Source of the DNA: Acrasis kona
Taxonomy: Eukaryota > Heterolobosea > Eutetramitea > Acrasida > Acrasidae
Direction of reading: 5' to 3'
NCBI GenBank assembly: GCA_026419775.2
Contig: JAOPGA020001518.1
Coordinates: 1 to 25,008, forward strand
DNA: 25,008 bases
Both the position numbers and the translations under genes were made by a program. Shown here piece after piece: positions 8,740 through 16,966 of this stretch. The notes under the pieces were generated by a model that was not told the DNA's origin, searched no databases, and saw nothing but the letters and a program-made list of their open reading frames with translations. Positions within the stretch are counted from its first letter, which is position 1. Every line of letters starts with the position of its first letter.

Positions 8740-11700
8740 TTATAAACCAATATTTGATGATAAATCACTGTTAGAAGCTACTCTGTTATTCCTCATTAAA
8801 CCCTGGTATGACTTGGGAACCTTGACTGCTACATCACTCACTGCGGTGAACATGTCGCTTGTTTTGTGAATCAGGTTTAGTTGAAGCTCCTTGGCCAAAT
8901 CTGTCATCTTTTCTGGGGGACTTAAGAAGCCGCACTTGCACAAGAATTTGTAGTAGGTTCCCAACAATGTCTCTACCTGAGGACACTCAATACCGCTCTC
9001 GTACAATGCTTCCAGAGTATGAGTGTTATCATACCAAGGACGAACAGTGGCACCCATGCTCTTTTCAAAATCATCCGTAAAGTGGGCCAACATGGGCAAC
9101 AACGCATTTTCTTCCTGATCTGGATTAGCGTTTTGAACTTGAGCGTATAGTGCTGATTTCCATGTTTCAAATGGAACCTTCGTAATCTCATAACCGAGTT
9201 GCTCTCCGGTCCTGAACAAAGCATTAAAGTAGAACTCATTAGGGTTCACCAAATGATAAGCCTTGTGTTTATCCAAACTATCACGTTCCAAGCATAAATG
9301 AACGATGGCACCGCTCACAAAATCAACAGGACTCATGTCCAATTTGGAGTGAGGAAGATCGGGATACATTTTCAATTGTATGCAACCCTTAATCATCCTG
9401 CACAAAAAGTCATCAGGGTTCCACACACCGGTCAAAGAATGTCCAGTCACATATCCTGGTCTGTAAATACATGCAGGTAATCCTCTCCTACGTGCATTCA
9501 TGATTAACTTTTCTGCTACCCATTTGCTTCTCGGATAACCACCGCTCAAATCTTCATGGAAGGGAAGGTCGCTATCTTCGTAGACATCACTCATGGTTTT
9601 GTATCCTTGACTATCAAAAACGCTCGTCGTTGACACGTAGTGAATGGGAGTTAACTTTTTACCAGAACATGCCATGCGTATGATTTCGACTGTTCCATTC
9701 ACGTTTGCGCTCTTTAATCTCTCGTAAGGATACATCCAATGAACAACAGCTCCATTGTGAATGATGACATCAATGTCGTCGGACAATTGATTAAATGTTT
9801 CCTCCTTCAAACCCAAACTTGGCTGACTCAGATCACCCATGATGGGAATGATGCGATCGCTCATGACCTGATCAATGTTATCCTTATTAACGACATTCTT
9901 GACTTGTGCTCCATTCTCTAATTCCTGAGTGATCCATAACAAGTGATGTTGTTGGAGTGATTCTCGAATTCTATGGTTGGCTTCTTTGGTTGACTTTGAT
10001 CTTACAAGACAATAAATTTTACTATTGGTCTGCTTCAACAAATCAGTCAAAATGAACGCTCCCAAGAATCCAGTACACCCGGTAAGCAATATACTGGAAG
10101 GACTACTCCATCTCGACTGGTATTTGAACCACGTCACAACGTGTCTAGGCTGTTTCAACAAAACAATTTGATCTTGTTGTTGAGGTCGGATGGATGCATC
10201 CAACATTGCTTCTTGAGATAAATCAATGACTGATTTTGATTGGTTGCTACTTGCACCGGTTCGCATCAAATCAATCGCAACCGCCAATGCAGCAATGGTT
10301 GGTGACTTGAAAAGCAACTCGACGGGTAAGTCCTTGGCTCCTTGTATTTCTTGACGAATCTTGAGTACCAAAAGAGTTGCATTGATCGAGTGACCTCCCA
10401 AATCAAAGAATCCATCTCTAACCGAAATGTTGGCGACGCCCAAAACTTGTTTCCAAATCTCGCTCAACTTTCTTTCCAAATCATTTCTTGGAGATGTGTG
10501 TTGATCCTCATCTTGTAATGTGTTTTTGGCTTTTTGATTCAAATCCAAAACATTAATGGGAGCCGGCAGATCGGCATGCTTGATTTTTCCGTTCGGTGTG
10601 AGCGGTAGCTTATCGAGCACGATAAAGTGACTGGGCACCATGTAATCTGGTAATTTGGTTCTAATGTATTTACGAAGGTCGCGAATCAAGATGCCTGGAT
10701 TCACTTTGGGATCAATGTTTAATTTGTTGAGTTGAGTTGCGTCCCAAACAAAGTATGACGCGATTCGTTTGTCTTGTCCAGAATCTTGTCTGACGATGGT
10801 GACTGATTCCTTGATCCATTCGTGACTGTTGAGTGCGGTGTTAATCTCTCCCAATTCGATTCTGAATCCTCTGATTTTGACTTGATCGTCCGCTCTTCCG
10901 CTGCACTCGGCGTCTCCGCTCGGTAGGTATCGACCCAAATCTCCCGTGCGATACATTCTTTCGTTTTTGATGGGAAGGAATTTCTCTGCGTTCTCTTCTG
11001 GTTTGTTTTTATATCCTTTGCTGAGGTGAGGACTCTTCATGTAAATCTCACCAACTTCGCTGATTCCACACAATTGTCTTTTGCCATGTCTGGTGTAGAT
11101 GATGGATTGCACATCTCTCATTCCTGTTCCGATGGGAAGAATGTCCTTGAGTGATTCGAAGGATGGGGTTGATGGGTCGGGTACCAAAAAGTATGTGACG
11201 CTTCTTTGAGTTTCGGTGGATCCATACAAATTAATCACCTTGACCTGGGGTGAGATGTTGCACATTCTTCTTACAAACTTCTTTGTCAATACGTCTCCTA
11301 CAAAGAAAGCCCATCTCAAGTGCGTTAACTTGAGATCTGCATTCTCTGGTGTACTGGCTGCACTTGTTAGCAATTGACCCATGGCTGGTGTGAGATGGGT
11401 TATCGTGATGCGTTTTTCGTGGAACCATTGTGCTAATCGACCAGGATTGACGATGTCCTCATTATCTGGAATAAGTATTTCAGCACCCAAGAACCATGGT
11501 GTGAAAATGTCTCTTTGTAGTGGATCGTGTGATATTCCGCTTTGCATACTGAAGCGATCGTCCTTGGTCATTTCGAAACGATCTCTTATGAATGGATAAT
11601 AATGTGTGAGAGGTCCGTGTCGACCCATGACACCTTTTGGCATTCCTGTGCTTCCGCTGGTAAAAGTGATAACGGCGACATCTTCAGCGGTTACCTGACT

Positions 11701-12981
11701 TATGCCTTCCAAATTATCTGGCGAGTGATCGTATGTGTTGTTATTGAGAGCTGTTAATGGTGTCTTGATGTTTTCAATGAACATGACATTGCTATCGTCA
11801 CTCTCTATATACTGTTCCACCTCAAGAGGCATGCTGCCGATGGCATCGATAAAAATGACTGCTGATGGCTCTGCAACTGAAATGCAATCAATGATGCGCT
11901 GAGCTGGATAGACAGGATCAATAATGGTGAATGATGCTGCGCATTTCAACACGCTCAATATGGCCCAAACCATTGCTGTGGAACGGTGTCCAAAGATGGC
12001 AACCACCTGTTGTCTCTTCAAACCCTTTTGTATGAGTCTGCGTGAAAGCTTATTTGCGACGGCGTTGAGTTGTGAGAAGGTCAAGCATTCTCTGGAGTCA
12101 GTTACACAAATGCCATTTGGATTGTTCAAAGCTTGTCTCTCAAAGTGATCGTGGACAGATCCCTCCCAATTGGTATTCAAGTCCTGATCTGGGTTTGGTA
12201 GAACTTGTTGTGCTACTTGAGTGACGAGAGTGTGCTCAAAGATGGAGGCGTTTAGGTCAGAGGATACTTGTTCGGCAAGTAAGACGATTTGATGAGCAGT
12301 GTCGCGGATGCGCTCGATTGAGAACAAATCTCTTCTGTACGCAAGGGCTATGCTGGCGTTTGCTGTATTGTAGTGTACATGCACGTCTACGTGAGAAAGG
12401 CTGAATGGAGTTTGACCTTCAGTTACTGAAATTTCCGAGTTAGAATAACTAAATGATGCTTGAATAAGTGTTGTGAGTTCGCTCCTTCTGTCATATTCTG
12501 AGTTTTGTGTTGCGGATGATCTTGGAATCAAGATGTCGAGTACTGTTTGCAAGTTCAGATCATTTTTGATGTTTCTTTGGGCATCCTCAAGTGCAGAAGC
12601 ATTCCTTTTTAAAAGCGTGGAAAAAGAAGATTCTTGGGGTGGGTGTTGAATTTGAATACATGCCAGTGATTGTTGGCCCTTTTGGTCCTTTACACCCACA
12701 ACAAATGTCTCCTCATTGGTGTAACGGGTCAACAACACAGAGAACAAGGTCAAAACCACGGTACTGAGAGTTTGATCCTGATCACCGTTTAATAGTGACG
12801 CTATTTCCTTGATAAACTTGTCTTGAACCAACGTCGGTATATGAAATTCTTCCGTGGTCAGATAAGAAATATCTCTCACATTCTGTTTGCGAGAATGATC
12901 AGTGGGCAGCTTCAAACTTTGATTCTGTTCTATCAATCCCTTCCAAAACTCAATCTCTTGTCTGTGTTCTGCGGATGTCAT
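8740..12981 (-). CDS. LYS2: L-2-aminoadipate reductase (alpha-aminoadipate pathway, Lys2 type)
   Basis: Reduces L-alpha-aminoadipate to its semialdehyde with ATP and NADPH, a step of fungal-type lysine synthesis. One uninterrupted 1413-residue frame, close to yeast Lys2 (1392). Residues 1-270: condensation-like N-terminal region. About 280-800: adenylation domain with TFTSGSTGMPKG (439-450), SGISHDPLQRDIFTPWFLGA (481-500), LYGSTETQ (585-592), YRTGDLGRY (677-685) and DDQVKIRGFRIELGEI (698-713). About 830-905: carrier domain, phosphopantetheine serine S865 in LGGHS. About 960-1360: thioester reductase of SDR type with TGCTGFLG (967-974) and Y1149-x3-K1153 in GGYPRSK, then RPGYVTG. Matches to Lys2 run beyond the generic NRPS core motifs (VGDVLTK, VIIHNGAVVHWMYPYERL, CGFLSPP). 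It needs a phosphopantetheinyl transferase elsewhere. No frame breaks or introns. Confidence 0.93.
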   Translation of the reverse strand: MTSAEHRQEIEFWKGLIEQNQSLKLPTDHSRKQNVRDISYLTTEEFHIPTLVQDKFIKEIASLLNGDQDQTLSTVVLTLFSVLLTRYTNEETFVVGVKDQKGQQSLACIQIQHPPQESSFSTLLKRNASALEDAQRNIKNDLNLQTVLDILIPRSSATQNSEYDRRSELTTLIQASFSYSNSEISVTEGQTPFSLSHVDVHVHYNTANASIALAYRRDLFSIERIRDTAHQIVLLAEQVSSDLNASIFEHTLVTQVAQQVLPNPDQDLNTNWEGSVHDHFERQALNNPNGICVTDSRECLTFSQLNAVANKLSRRLIQKGLKRQQVVAIFGHRSTAMVWAILSVLKCAASFTIIDPVYPAQRIIDCISVAEPSAVIFIDAIGSMPLEVEQYIESDDSNVMFIENIKTPLTALNNNTYDHSPDNLEGISQVTAEDVAVITFTSGSTGMPKGVMGRHGPLTHYYPFIRDRFEMTKDDRFSMQSGISHDPLQRDIFTPWFLGAEILIPDNEDIVNPGRLAQWFHEKRITITHLTPAMGQLLTSAASTPENADLKLTHLRWAFFVGDVLTKKFVRRMCNISPQVKVINLYGSTETQRSVTYFLVPDPSTPSFESLKDILPIGTGMRDVQSIIYTRHGKRQLCGISEVGEIYMKSPHLSKGYKNKPEENAEKFLPIKNERMYRTGDLGRYLPSGDAECSGRADDQVKIRGFRIELGEINTALNSHEWIKESVTIVRQDSGQDKRIASYFVWDATQLNKLNIDPKVNPGILIRDLRKYIRTKLPDYMVPSHFIVLDKLPLTPNGKIKHADLPAPINVLDLNQKAKNTLQDEDQHTSPRNDLERKLSEIWKQVLGVANISVRDGFFDLGGHSINATLLVLKIRQEIQGAKDLPVELLFKSPTIAALAVAIDLMRTGASSNQSKSVIDLSQEAMLDASIRPQQQDQIVLLKQPRHVVTWFKYQSRWSSPSSILLTGCTGFLGAFILTDLLKQTNSKIYCLVRSKSTKEANHRIRESLQQHHLLWITQELENGAQVKNVVNKDNIDQVMSDRIIPIMGDLSQPSLGLKEETFNQLSDDIDVIIHNGAVVHWMYPYERLKSANVNGTVEIIRMACSGKKLTPIHYVSTTSVFDSQGYKTMSDVYEDSDLPFHEDLSGGYPRSKWVAEKLIMNARRRGLPACIYRPGYVTGHSLTGVWNPDDFLCRMIKGCIQLKMYPDLPHSKLDMSPVDFVSGAIVHLCLERDSLDKHKAYHLVNPNEFYFNALFRTGEQLGYEITKVPFETWKSALYAQVQNANPDQEENALLPMLAHFTDDFEKSMGATVRPWYDNTHTLEALYESGIECPQVETLLGTYYKFLCKCGFLSPPEKMTDLAKELQLNLIHKTSDMFTAVSDVAVKVPKSYQGLMRNNRVASNSDLSSNIGL

Positions 12982-13167
12982 TATTCGGTTGCTCAGGAGA
13001 ATAATTTCACATTTCAGATCAAAGTCCCTATCGGTAAAACTACGTTACAAAATACCTTTGTGCACAGCAAAGATCCCACGTATATTCAAAGTGACTTCGA
13101 AGAACGTACGTATTTGTAGTTGAGAACAAATATTTTAAATCACCGAAAACTACAATAGAATTTATTT

Positions 13168-14184
13168 TTACAGCACATTTTTCAATGCTTGCTTCTGATC
13201 CGACGAAAGTTCCCTTGGGAAAACAATGTTGAATTTAATCTTTAAGTCCCCCTTCTTCTCGGGTGTTTTTGATAATGGCATACCTTCGCCACTAACTGTT
13301 TTAATATATCCAGGGGAGATGACCTCATTGACGGGAATCCTTAAAAGACGTTCATCTAACGTCAGCACCTCAATAGTAACACCTGTTAGGGCTTCTTTTA
13401 ATGTAACATTTCTTGAATAGATTAAATCATTCTTTTCTCTCTCAAATCGATCGTGCGGCTTCTCGTTGATTTCAAAAACAATGTCTGCTGGTATGATACC
13501 TGGTCCTTGGTCGCCTTCTTTTTCGAATCTGGCTTTTGTTCCTTTCCTGAAGCCTCTGGCGATTTTAATTGTTAAGATTTTGTCTTGTGACTTGGTGGTC
13601 TGCCCGTCTTCAGCCAACACTTTCTTTGTAATTTTTATTCTCTTAGTTTTACCCTTGTATAATTCTTCTAGAGTACAGTATATAGGTTGTACTACAGCTG
13701 GTGGTTGGCGAGGGCCACGTTGTCTTCCCATACCACCCATGCCACCCATGCCGCCCATTCCTCCCATGCCGCCAAATCCACTCCTTCCGAACATACTGCC
13801 CATGCCGCCCATGCCACCCATGGAACCAAAATCATCATCGTCACCGAACATGCCTCCAAATGGGTTGTTGGTTCCGAAGAACTGCTTGAATATTTCGCTT
13901 GGGTCTGAGGCGTGGAAGCTGTAACCTCCAGAAGATCCACCCATTCCACCCATTCCTCCTTTAAGTCCTTCCTCTCCATATTGGTCGTATACGTGTTTTT
14001 TTTGTGAGTCACTGAGCACTTCGTATGCCTCTCCTATCTCTTTGAACTTTTCTTCAGCCATTTCCTTCTGGTCCTGGTTACGATCAGGATGCCATTGCAT
14101 CGCCTTCTTTCTGTATGCTTTTTTCAATTCATCAGCAGTCGCACTACGACTGACTCCGAGTACTTCATAATAATCTTTGCCCAT
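13168..14184 (-). CDS. Type II (class B) DnaJ / Hsp40 co-chaperone
   Basis: Cytosolic or nuclear Hsp40 that delivers clients to Hsp70 and stimulates its ATPase. 338 residues, ATG at 14184, single exon. J domain at residues 1-70 with HPD at 32-34 and typical helix II ([13 protein letters not shown]). Residues about 75-158 form a Gly/Phe/Met-rich linker with repeated GGMGGM, encoded by tandem CCCATGCC-like repeats on the plus strand. From about 163 to the end lie the two beta-sandwich client-binding domains (starting [17 protein letters not shown]), with [12 protein letters not shown] and the ending [11 protein letters not shown]. There is no cysteine-rich zinc domain, so it is DNAJB1/DNAJB4/Sis1-like rather than DNAJA. 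Length is typical. An E2F-like element lies 46 bases upstream. Confidence 0.95.
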   Translation of the reverse strand: MGKDYYEVLGVSRSATADELKKAYRKKAMQWHPDRNQDQKEMAEEKFKEIGEAYEVLSDSQKKHVYDQYGEEGLKGGMGGMGGSSGGYSFHASDPSEIFKQFFGTNNPFGGMFGDDDDFGSMGGMGGMGSMFGRSGFGGMGGMGGMGGMGGMGRQRGPRQPPAVVQPIYCTLEELYKGKTKRIKITKKVLAEDGQTTKSQDKILTIKIARGFRKGTKARFEKEGDQGPGIIPADIVFEINEKPHDRFEREKNDLIYSRNVTLKEALTGVTIEVLTLDERLLRIPVNEVISPGYIKTVSGEGMPLSKTPEKKGDLKIKFNIVFPRELSSDQKQALKNVL

Positions 14185-14227
14185 GATGTTGTTTGTTTGT
14201 TGATTAAATGCTATTTTTGAGATTTTA

Positions 14228-14240
14228 TTTTTGGCGGGAA
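14228..14240 (+). promoter_or_regulatory. E2F/DP-like site upstream of the DnaJ gene
   Basis: TTTTTGGCGGGAA matches the consensus E2F element TTTSGCGS almost perfectly and lies 46-56 bases upstream of the DnaJ start codon. It stands out in AT-rich surroundings. E2F/DP sites are conserved across plants, animals and many protists, so cell-cycle-linked expression is possible; binding is not shown. Confidence 0.4.
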
Positions 14241-14414
14241 TTTATTATTTCCGTATTCCGGTGTTTTTTTACTACAAAACCCTTAACGGTGAGTTCATAA
14301 TTTTCTAACAATGGTTGGTGACGTAGTCTGAATCCTGAACCATTATAGACAATTTATGTACAAAGGTGCTCCAACAGTTGCAAATGGTATGAAAAGTCTT
14401 TAATGTTTTACATT

Positions 14415-15743
14415 TTATAGTTTAAATTTGAGGGTTACCAAACTATCGGATGGAAGGTCGACTGCGACCCAGTTTTTATCGCTACTGACCCAAACACTTT
14501 TCTTTATCTCTTCCTCCTTACCATACAACGACCATGCAAGAGTTTCAACAGGTGATTGACTTGAAAACTTCACATTCTCTAAAAACACTTCCACTTTTCT
14601 TGCCTCGGGTGCTGCATTAGAATGCGACAGGAACACATATCCTCCTCTTTGGTCATAATAAGCGGACGTAGCCACATCACTATTTTGGTTTGAAGGTTTC
14701 AAAATTTTACTTCCCGCAGGAATGGCCGATATCAATTGTTTCATCACCCAAAAAGAAACCTTTTTTGTTCCATCCTCAGCAATCATGCCCCACTTTTCTT
14801 TGTCCCATTCATGATCGCAAGCATCCCAAATGAACAAACCGTGAATTCCCGATGAAATTAGTTCTAATGCGTTATGTGCTAGTCTGGAAGCATAAGCAGG
14901 TGCACCACCCCTATTAAAAGGATTGTAACGTATGTTATGGAACACTTCCGTTTTGGATCCTAATTCTGTGATGAGGATAGGTAAATCTTTTCTTTGAGAC
15001 ATGTTTGATGCGAGTCTTTGGGCTCTTGACCTCATCCACTTGTGGCCGTCATATTGGTTGACCTCTCCGGTGAACTCATAGGCATGATTGGACCATGCCA
15101 CTAGACGATCTGGATTTACCCACTTCAAGTACTCCAATTCATCCACGTGTGATGTTCCTGGGCCTACAATCCCAACTTTTTGGTAGTTTCTGTAATCTAA
15201 CTCCTTTCTAACGTATTCAACAACCTTGGCGTATCCTTTGGGATCCACATGAGCATCCCAGTCTCCATCTTGTTCATTGAAAACCTCAACGTATGAGATT
15301 TCAATGCCATTCTTCATAAACCTGTCTACTGCCGCAGCCCAATATTTAGCCCAGGCTCCATAAAGTTCTTCCTTCATCACCATTTTGTCTTTCAGCCAAT
15401 TCATGGCAGGTCTCTTCATGATCATGAGGATTGTTACATTGTTTTGTTTGCATAAATCATAGAAGGCTTTTGGTCTATCCAGGGAGTATTTCGACCATTC
15501 GTAATCAAAATTATCAAAGGGTGCATAGTCGTGTTGATAATCAACCCACCAACGAACATACTTCATATTCAGCTCCTTTAGTGCGGGTTTGATGCAGTTC
15601 TCTCTTTCATCCTGCCAAACGGTAGCTCCAAAACCAAGATATGGATGAGAATATGTGTTGTTAATATTAAATTTGACGTTGGGCTCTCCGCAATAGATAG
15701 CCACAATAGAACATAAACATACAACAAGCAAGATGATGTTCAT
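14415..15743 (-). CDS. Secreted clan GH-A glycoside hydrolase (GH30/GH39-like)
   Basis: Predicted secreted or lysosomal enzyme that cleaves a beta-linked polysaccharide; substrate unknown. The open frame starts at TTG 15752 but ATG 15743 directly begins a signal peptide (MNIILLVVCLCSIVAIYCGE), giving 442 residues. The catalytic (beta/alpha)8 barrel spans about 30-340. Numbered from that ATG, the acid/base is E157 in VEVFNEQDGDW and the nucleophile E260 in ILITELGSK, the strand-4 and strand-7 pattern of clan GH-A. GFGATVW near the start recalls the GFGG motif of GH30. W306 and D307 lie in GLFIWDACD. The last 90 residues look like a beta-sandwich as found after GH30 and GH39 barrels. N-glycosylation sequons (NNT, NVT, NMS) fit secretion. 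Catalysis is well supported; exact family is not. Confidence 0.82.
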   Translation of the reverse strand: MNIILLVVCLCSIVAIYCGEPNVKFNINNTYSHPYLGFGATVWQDERENCIKPALKELNMKYVRWWVDYQHDYAPFDNFDYEWSKYSLDRPKAFYDLCKQNNVTILMIMKRPAMNWLKDKMVMKEELYGAWAKYWAAAVDRFMKNGIEISYVEVFNEQDGDWDAHVDPKGYAKVVEYVRKELDYRNYQKVGIVGPGTSHVDELEYLKWVNPDRLVAWSNHAYEFTGEVNQYDGHKWMRSRAQRLASNMSQRKDLPILITELGSKTEVFHNIRYNPFNRGGAPAYASRLAHNALELISSGIHGLFIWDACDHEWDKEKWGMIAEDGTKKVSFWVMKQLISAIPAGSKILKPSNQNSDVATSAYYDQRGGYVFLSHSNAAPEARKVEVFLENVKFSSQSPVETLAWSLYGKEEEIKKSVWVSSDKNWVAVDLPSDSLVTLKFKL

Positions 15744-15892
15744 GTATTCCAAGTTATCAAAAAGGACCTTGGATCCTAGTCAATTAAGCAGCGAGCGGAC
15801 TCCGCTTTTGATTTGACAAATACAACTTGATTGGACAGAACAAAAATCTCCGACTTGATTAGAGTCGCAGGCGATGTGGTCATACTAGTACC

Positions 15893-15911
15893 AACAAAAT
15901 TGAATTTTGTT
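15893..15911. repeat. 19-bp near-perfect palindrome
   Basis: AACAAAATT (15893-15901), G, AATTTTGTT (15903-15911): two perfect 9-base arms around one central base, in the gap between the glycoside hydrolase start and the candidate small gene at 15957. It could be a binding site for a dimeric regulator of either divergent gene; palindromes of this size in AT-rich DNA can also be chance. Confidence 0.45.
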
Positions 15912-15956
15912 CTCGTTCTGTTTTTGAAAAAGCAGGACACAACTAAAGCAACCAAC

Positions 15957-16394
15957 ATGGATAATAATACAAAAGAACAAAAGTTAGATTCAAATTAGTT
16001 TATAAGGGACTCTTGATTTACTTTCTGGTTAATCTTCTTCGAATCATGACCTAATAACCGACAAATGGTCAAAAAGTATTGGTAACCTCCGCCGGCGAAG
16101 GAGGCCAGCTAGCATCAATCAAAAGGAGTAACGGTGCATAGCATAAACAATTCGATCTATAATATAAACTAGATCAGATCAGTCTAGTTATATTGCAGAT
16201 TCCAGCAGTCATCGCATATAAGAGTGGTCAACAGAACAAGTAACGTTATAACCACTTTTGCGTCAATATCGGCACCAGGATATGACCAAGATAATGTACC
16301 AGAATATCCATCGTACAAAAGGCCTGCGTGTATAGATATTGAATTTGAAGAGAATGGAATGGACCCTCGGAGCAGTTGCGGTTTGAAGAGGTAA
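15957..16394 (+). CDS. Candidate two-exon small protein gene of unknown function
   Basis: Proposed exons 15957-15982 and 16199-16394, giving a 73-residue protein. The second exon is the stronger part: a stop-free stretch ending at TAA 16392-16394 whose translation looks natural, including SAPGYDQDNVPEYPSYKRPA and then DIEFEENGMDPRSSCGLK. It has no ATG near its start but is preceded by a plausible acceptor (TATATTGCAG). The ATG at 15957 opens MDNNTKEQK and reaches a GTTAGA donor in the phase that joins correctly to exon 2. That intron would be 216 nt, much longer than other introns here, and its donor is weak, so the first exon may lie elsewhere. I recognise no family. It ends 28 bases before the stop of the convergent mitochondrial-protein gene. 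Confidence 0.4.
16162..16193. repeat. Hairpin just upstream of a putative splice acceptor
   Basis: ATAT-A-AACTAGA (16162-16173) pairs with TCTAGTTATAT (16183-16193): 11 base pairs with one bulged A and a 9-base loop (TCAGATCAG). It ends 5 bases before the putative acceptor at 16198. A GC-rich inverted element, CCTCC (16086-16090) with GGAGG (16100-16104), lies 70 bases upstream. Confidence 0.55.
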
Positions 16395-16422
16395 CGTTTT
16401 GATCAACTGACGTAATGTAAAT

Positions 16423-16773
16423 TTATTTATTATAATTGTTTGTGTTCGTCTTTTCTTCTTTTATGTCTTTTTCAACAATTGGCCTTTCTTCAACTGGCAG
16501 TCTATAGTAGTACACTACTGTGATTATAAATGCCGCCATGATTATGTATTTTTGTATATCATTAGCCATTTGAAGAGTAGGGTTGTTCCTGTCATTGAGG
16601 GTGTGCTTGCTAATTATTTTCGGAATTTCATCCTTCAGAACTGTTGCTTTAGAATCCTCCTTCTGATCCTGTTGTGAATATCTTCTGTTAACGGTTGATC
16701 GAAAGAGAGTTGGAAAACTATACAGTCTATTTTTACTTGCTGCTATCTGCAGACGTCTGGTTGTTGATAACAT
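16423..16773 (-). CDS. Small mitochondrial single-span membrane protein, unknown
   Basis: 116 residues, ATG at 16773, stop TAA. The first 35 residues are rich in Arg, Ser, Thr and Lys with almost no acidic residues (MLSTTRRLQIAASKNRLYSF, then RSTVNRRYSQQ), a good mitochondrial targeting peptide. One membrane span is at about residues 76-90 (YIIMAAFIITVVYYY), followed by RLPVEERP and a Lys/Glu-rich tail. This layout fits small accessory subunits of respiratory complexes or import machinery, but no family motif is visible. It is divergent from the acidic coiled protein gene at 16967. Confidence 0.7.
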   Translation of the reverse strand: MLSTTRRLQIAASKNRLYSFPTLFRSTVNRRYSQQDQKEDSKATVLKDEIPKIISKHTLNDRNNPTLQMANDIQKYIIMAAFIITVVYYYRLPVEERPIVEKDIKEEKTNTNNYNK

Positions 16774-16966
16774 TGTTGGACTTTACAATATTACCAAGAA
16801 AATATACACCATACTATATAGTTCATGTATGTTCACCAATTAGTGAGGTATATGCCAGCTGCTGTATGTTTGTTTTAAAGCAAATCTTTCTAATTTAAAT
16901 CAATAATTGTTGTAACTCATCTAGACTTTACCGTAACTTTAAAAATCAATCCGTTACATCCGCGCG
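16774..16966. promoter_or_regulatory. Divergent promoter region
   Basis: 193 AT-rich bases separate the start codons of the mitochondrial-type protein (minus) and the acidic protein at 16967 (plus). Shared promoter by arrangement only; no clear motif seen. Confidence 0.4.

Noticed and set aside
8740-12981. Ordinary non-ribosomal peptide synthetase or bacterial carboxylic acid reductase
   Set aside because: Domain order alone would allow it, but Lys2-specific segments across the adenylation and reductase domains, the overall length and the C-terminal CGFLSPP match aminoadipate reductase better.
13466-13924. Plus-strand open frame rich in MPPMPP repeats
   Set aside because: It is the antisense of the Gly/Met-rich linker of the DnaJ gene; the DnaJ frame is certain.
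15776-15958. Minus-strand 60-codon frame with a signal-like start (MLVALVVSCFF)
   Set aside because: Short, no homologous pattern, ends just upstream of the glycoside hydrolase, which has its own good signal peptide. No splice path links them.
16066-16083. Plus-strand ATG reading MVKKYW followed by a GTAACC donor as first exon of the small gene
   Set aside because: Joining its donor phase to the acceptor at 16198 creates an immediate stop.
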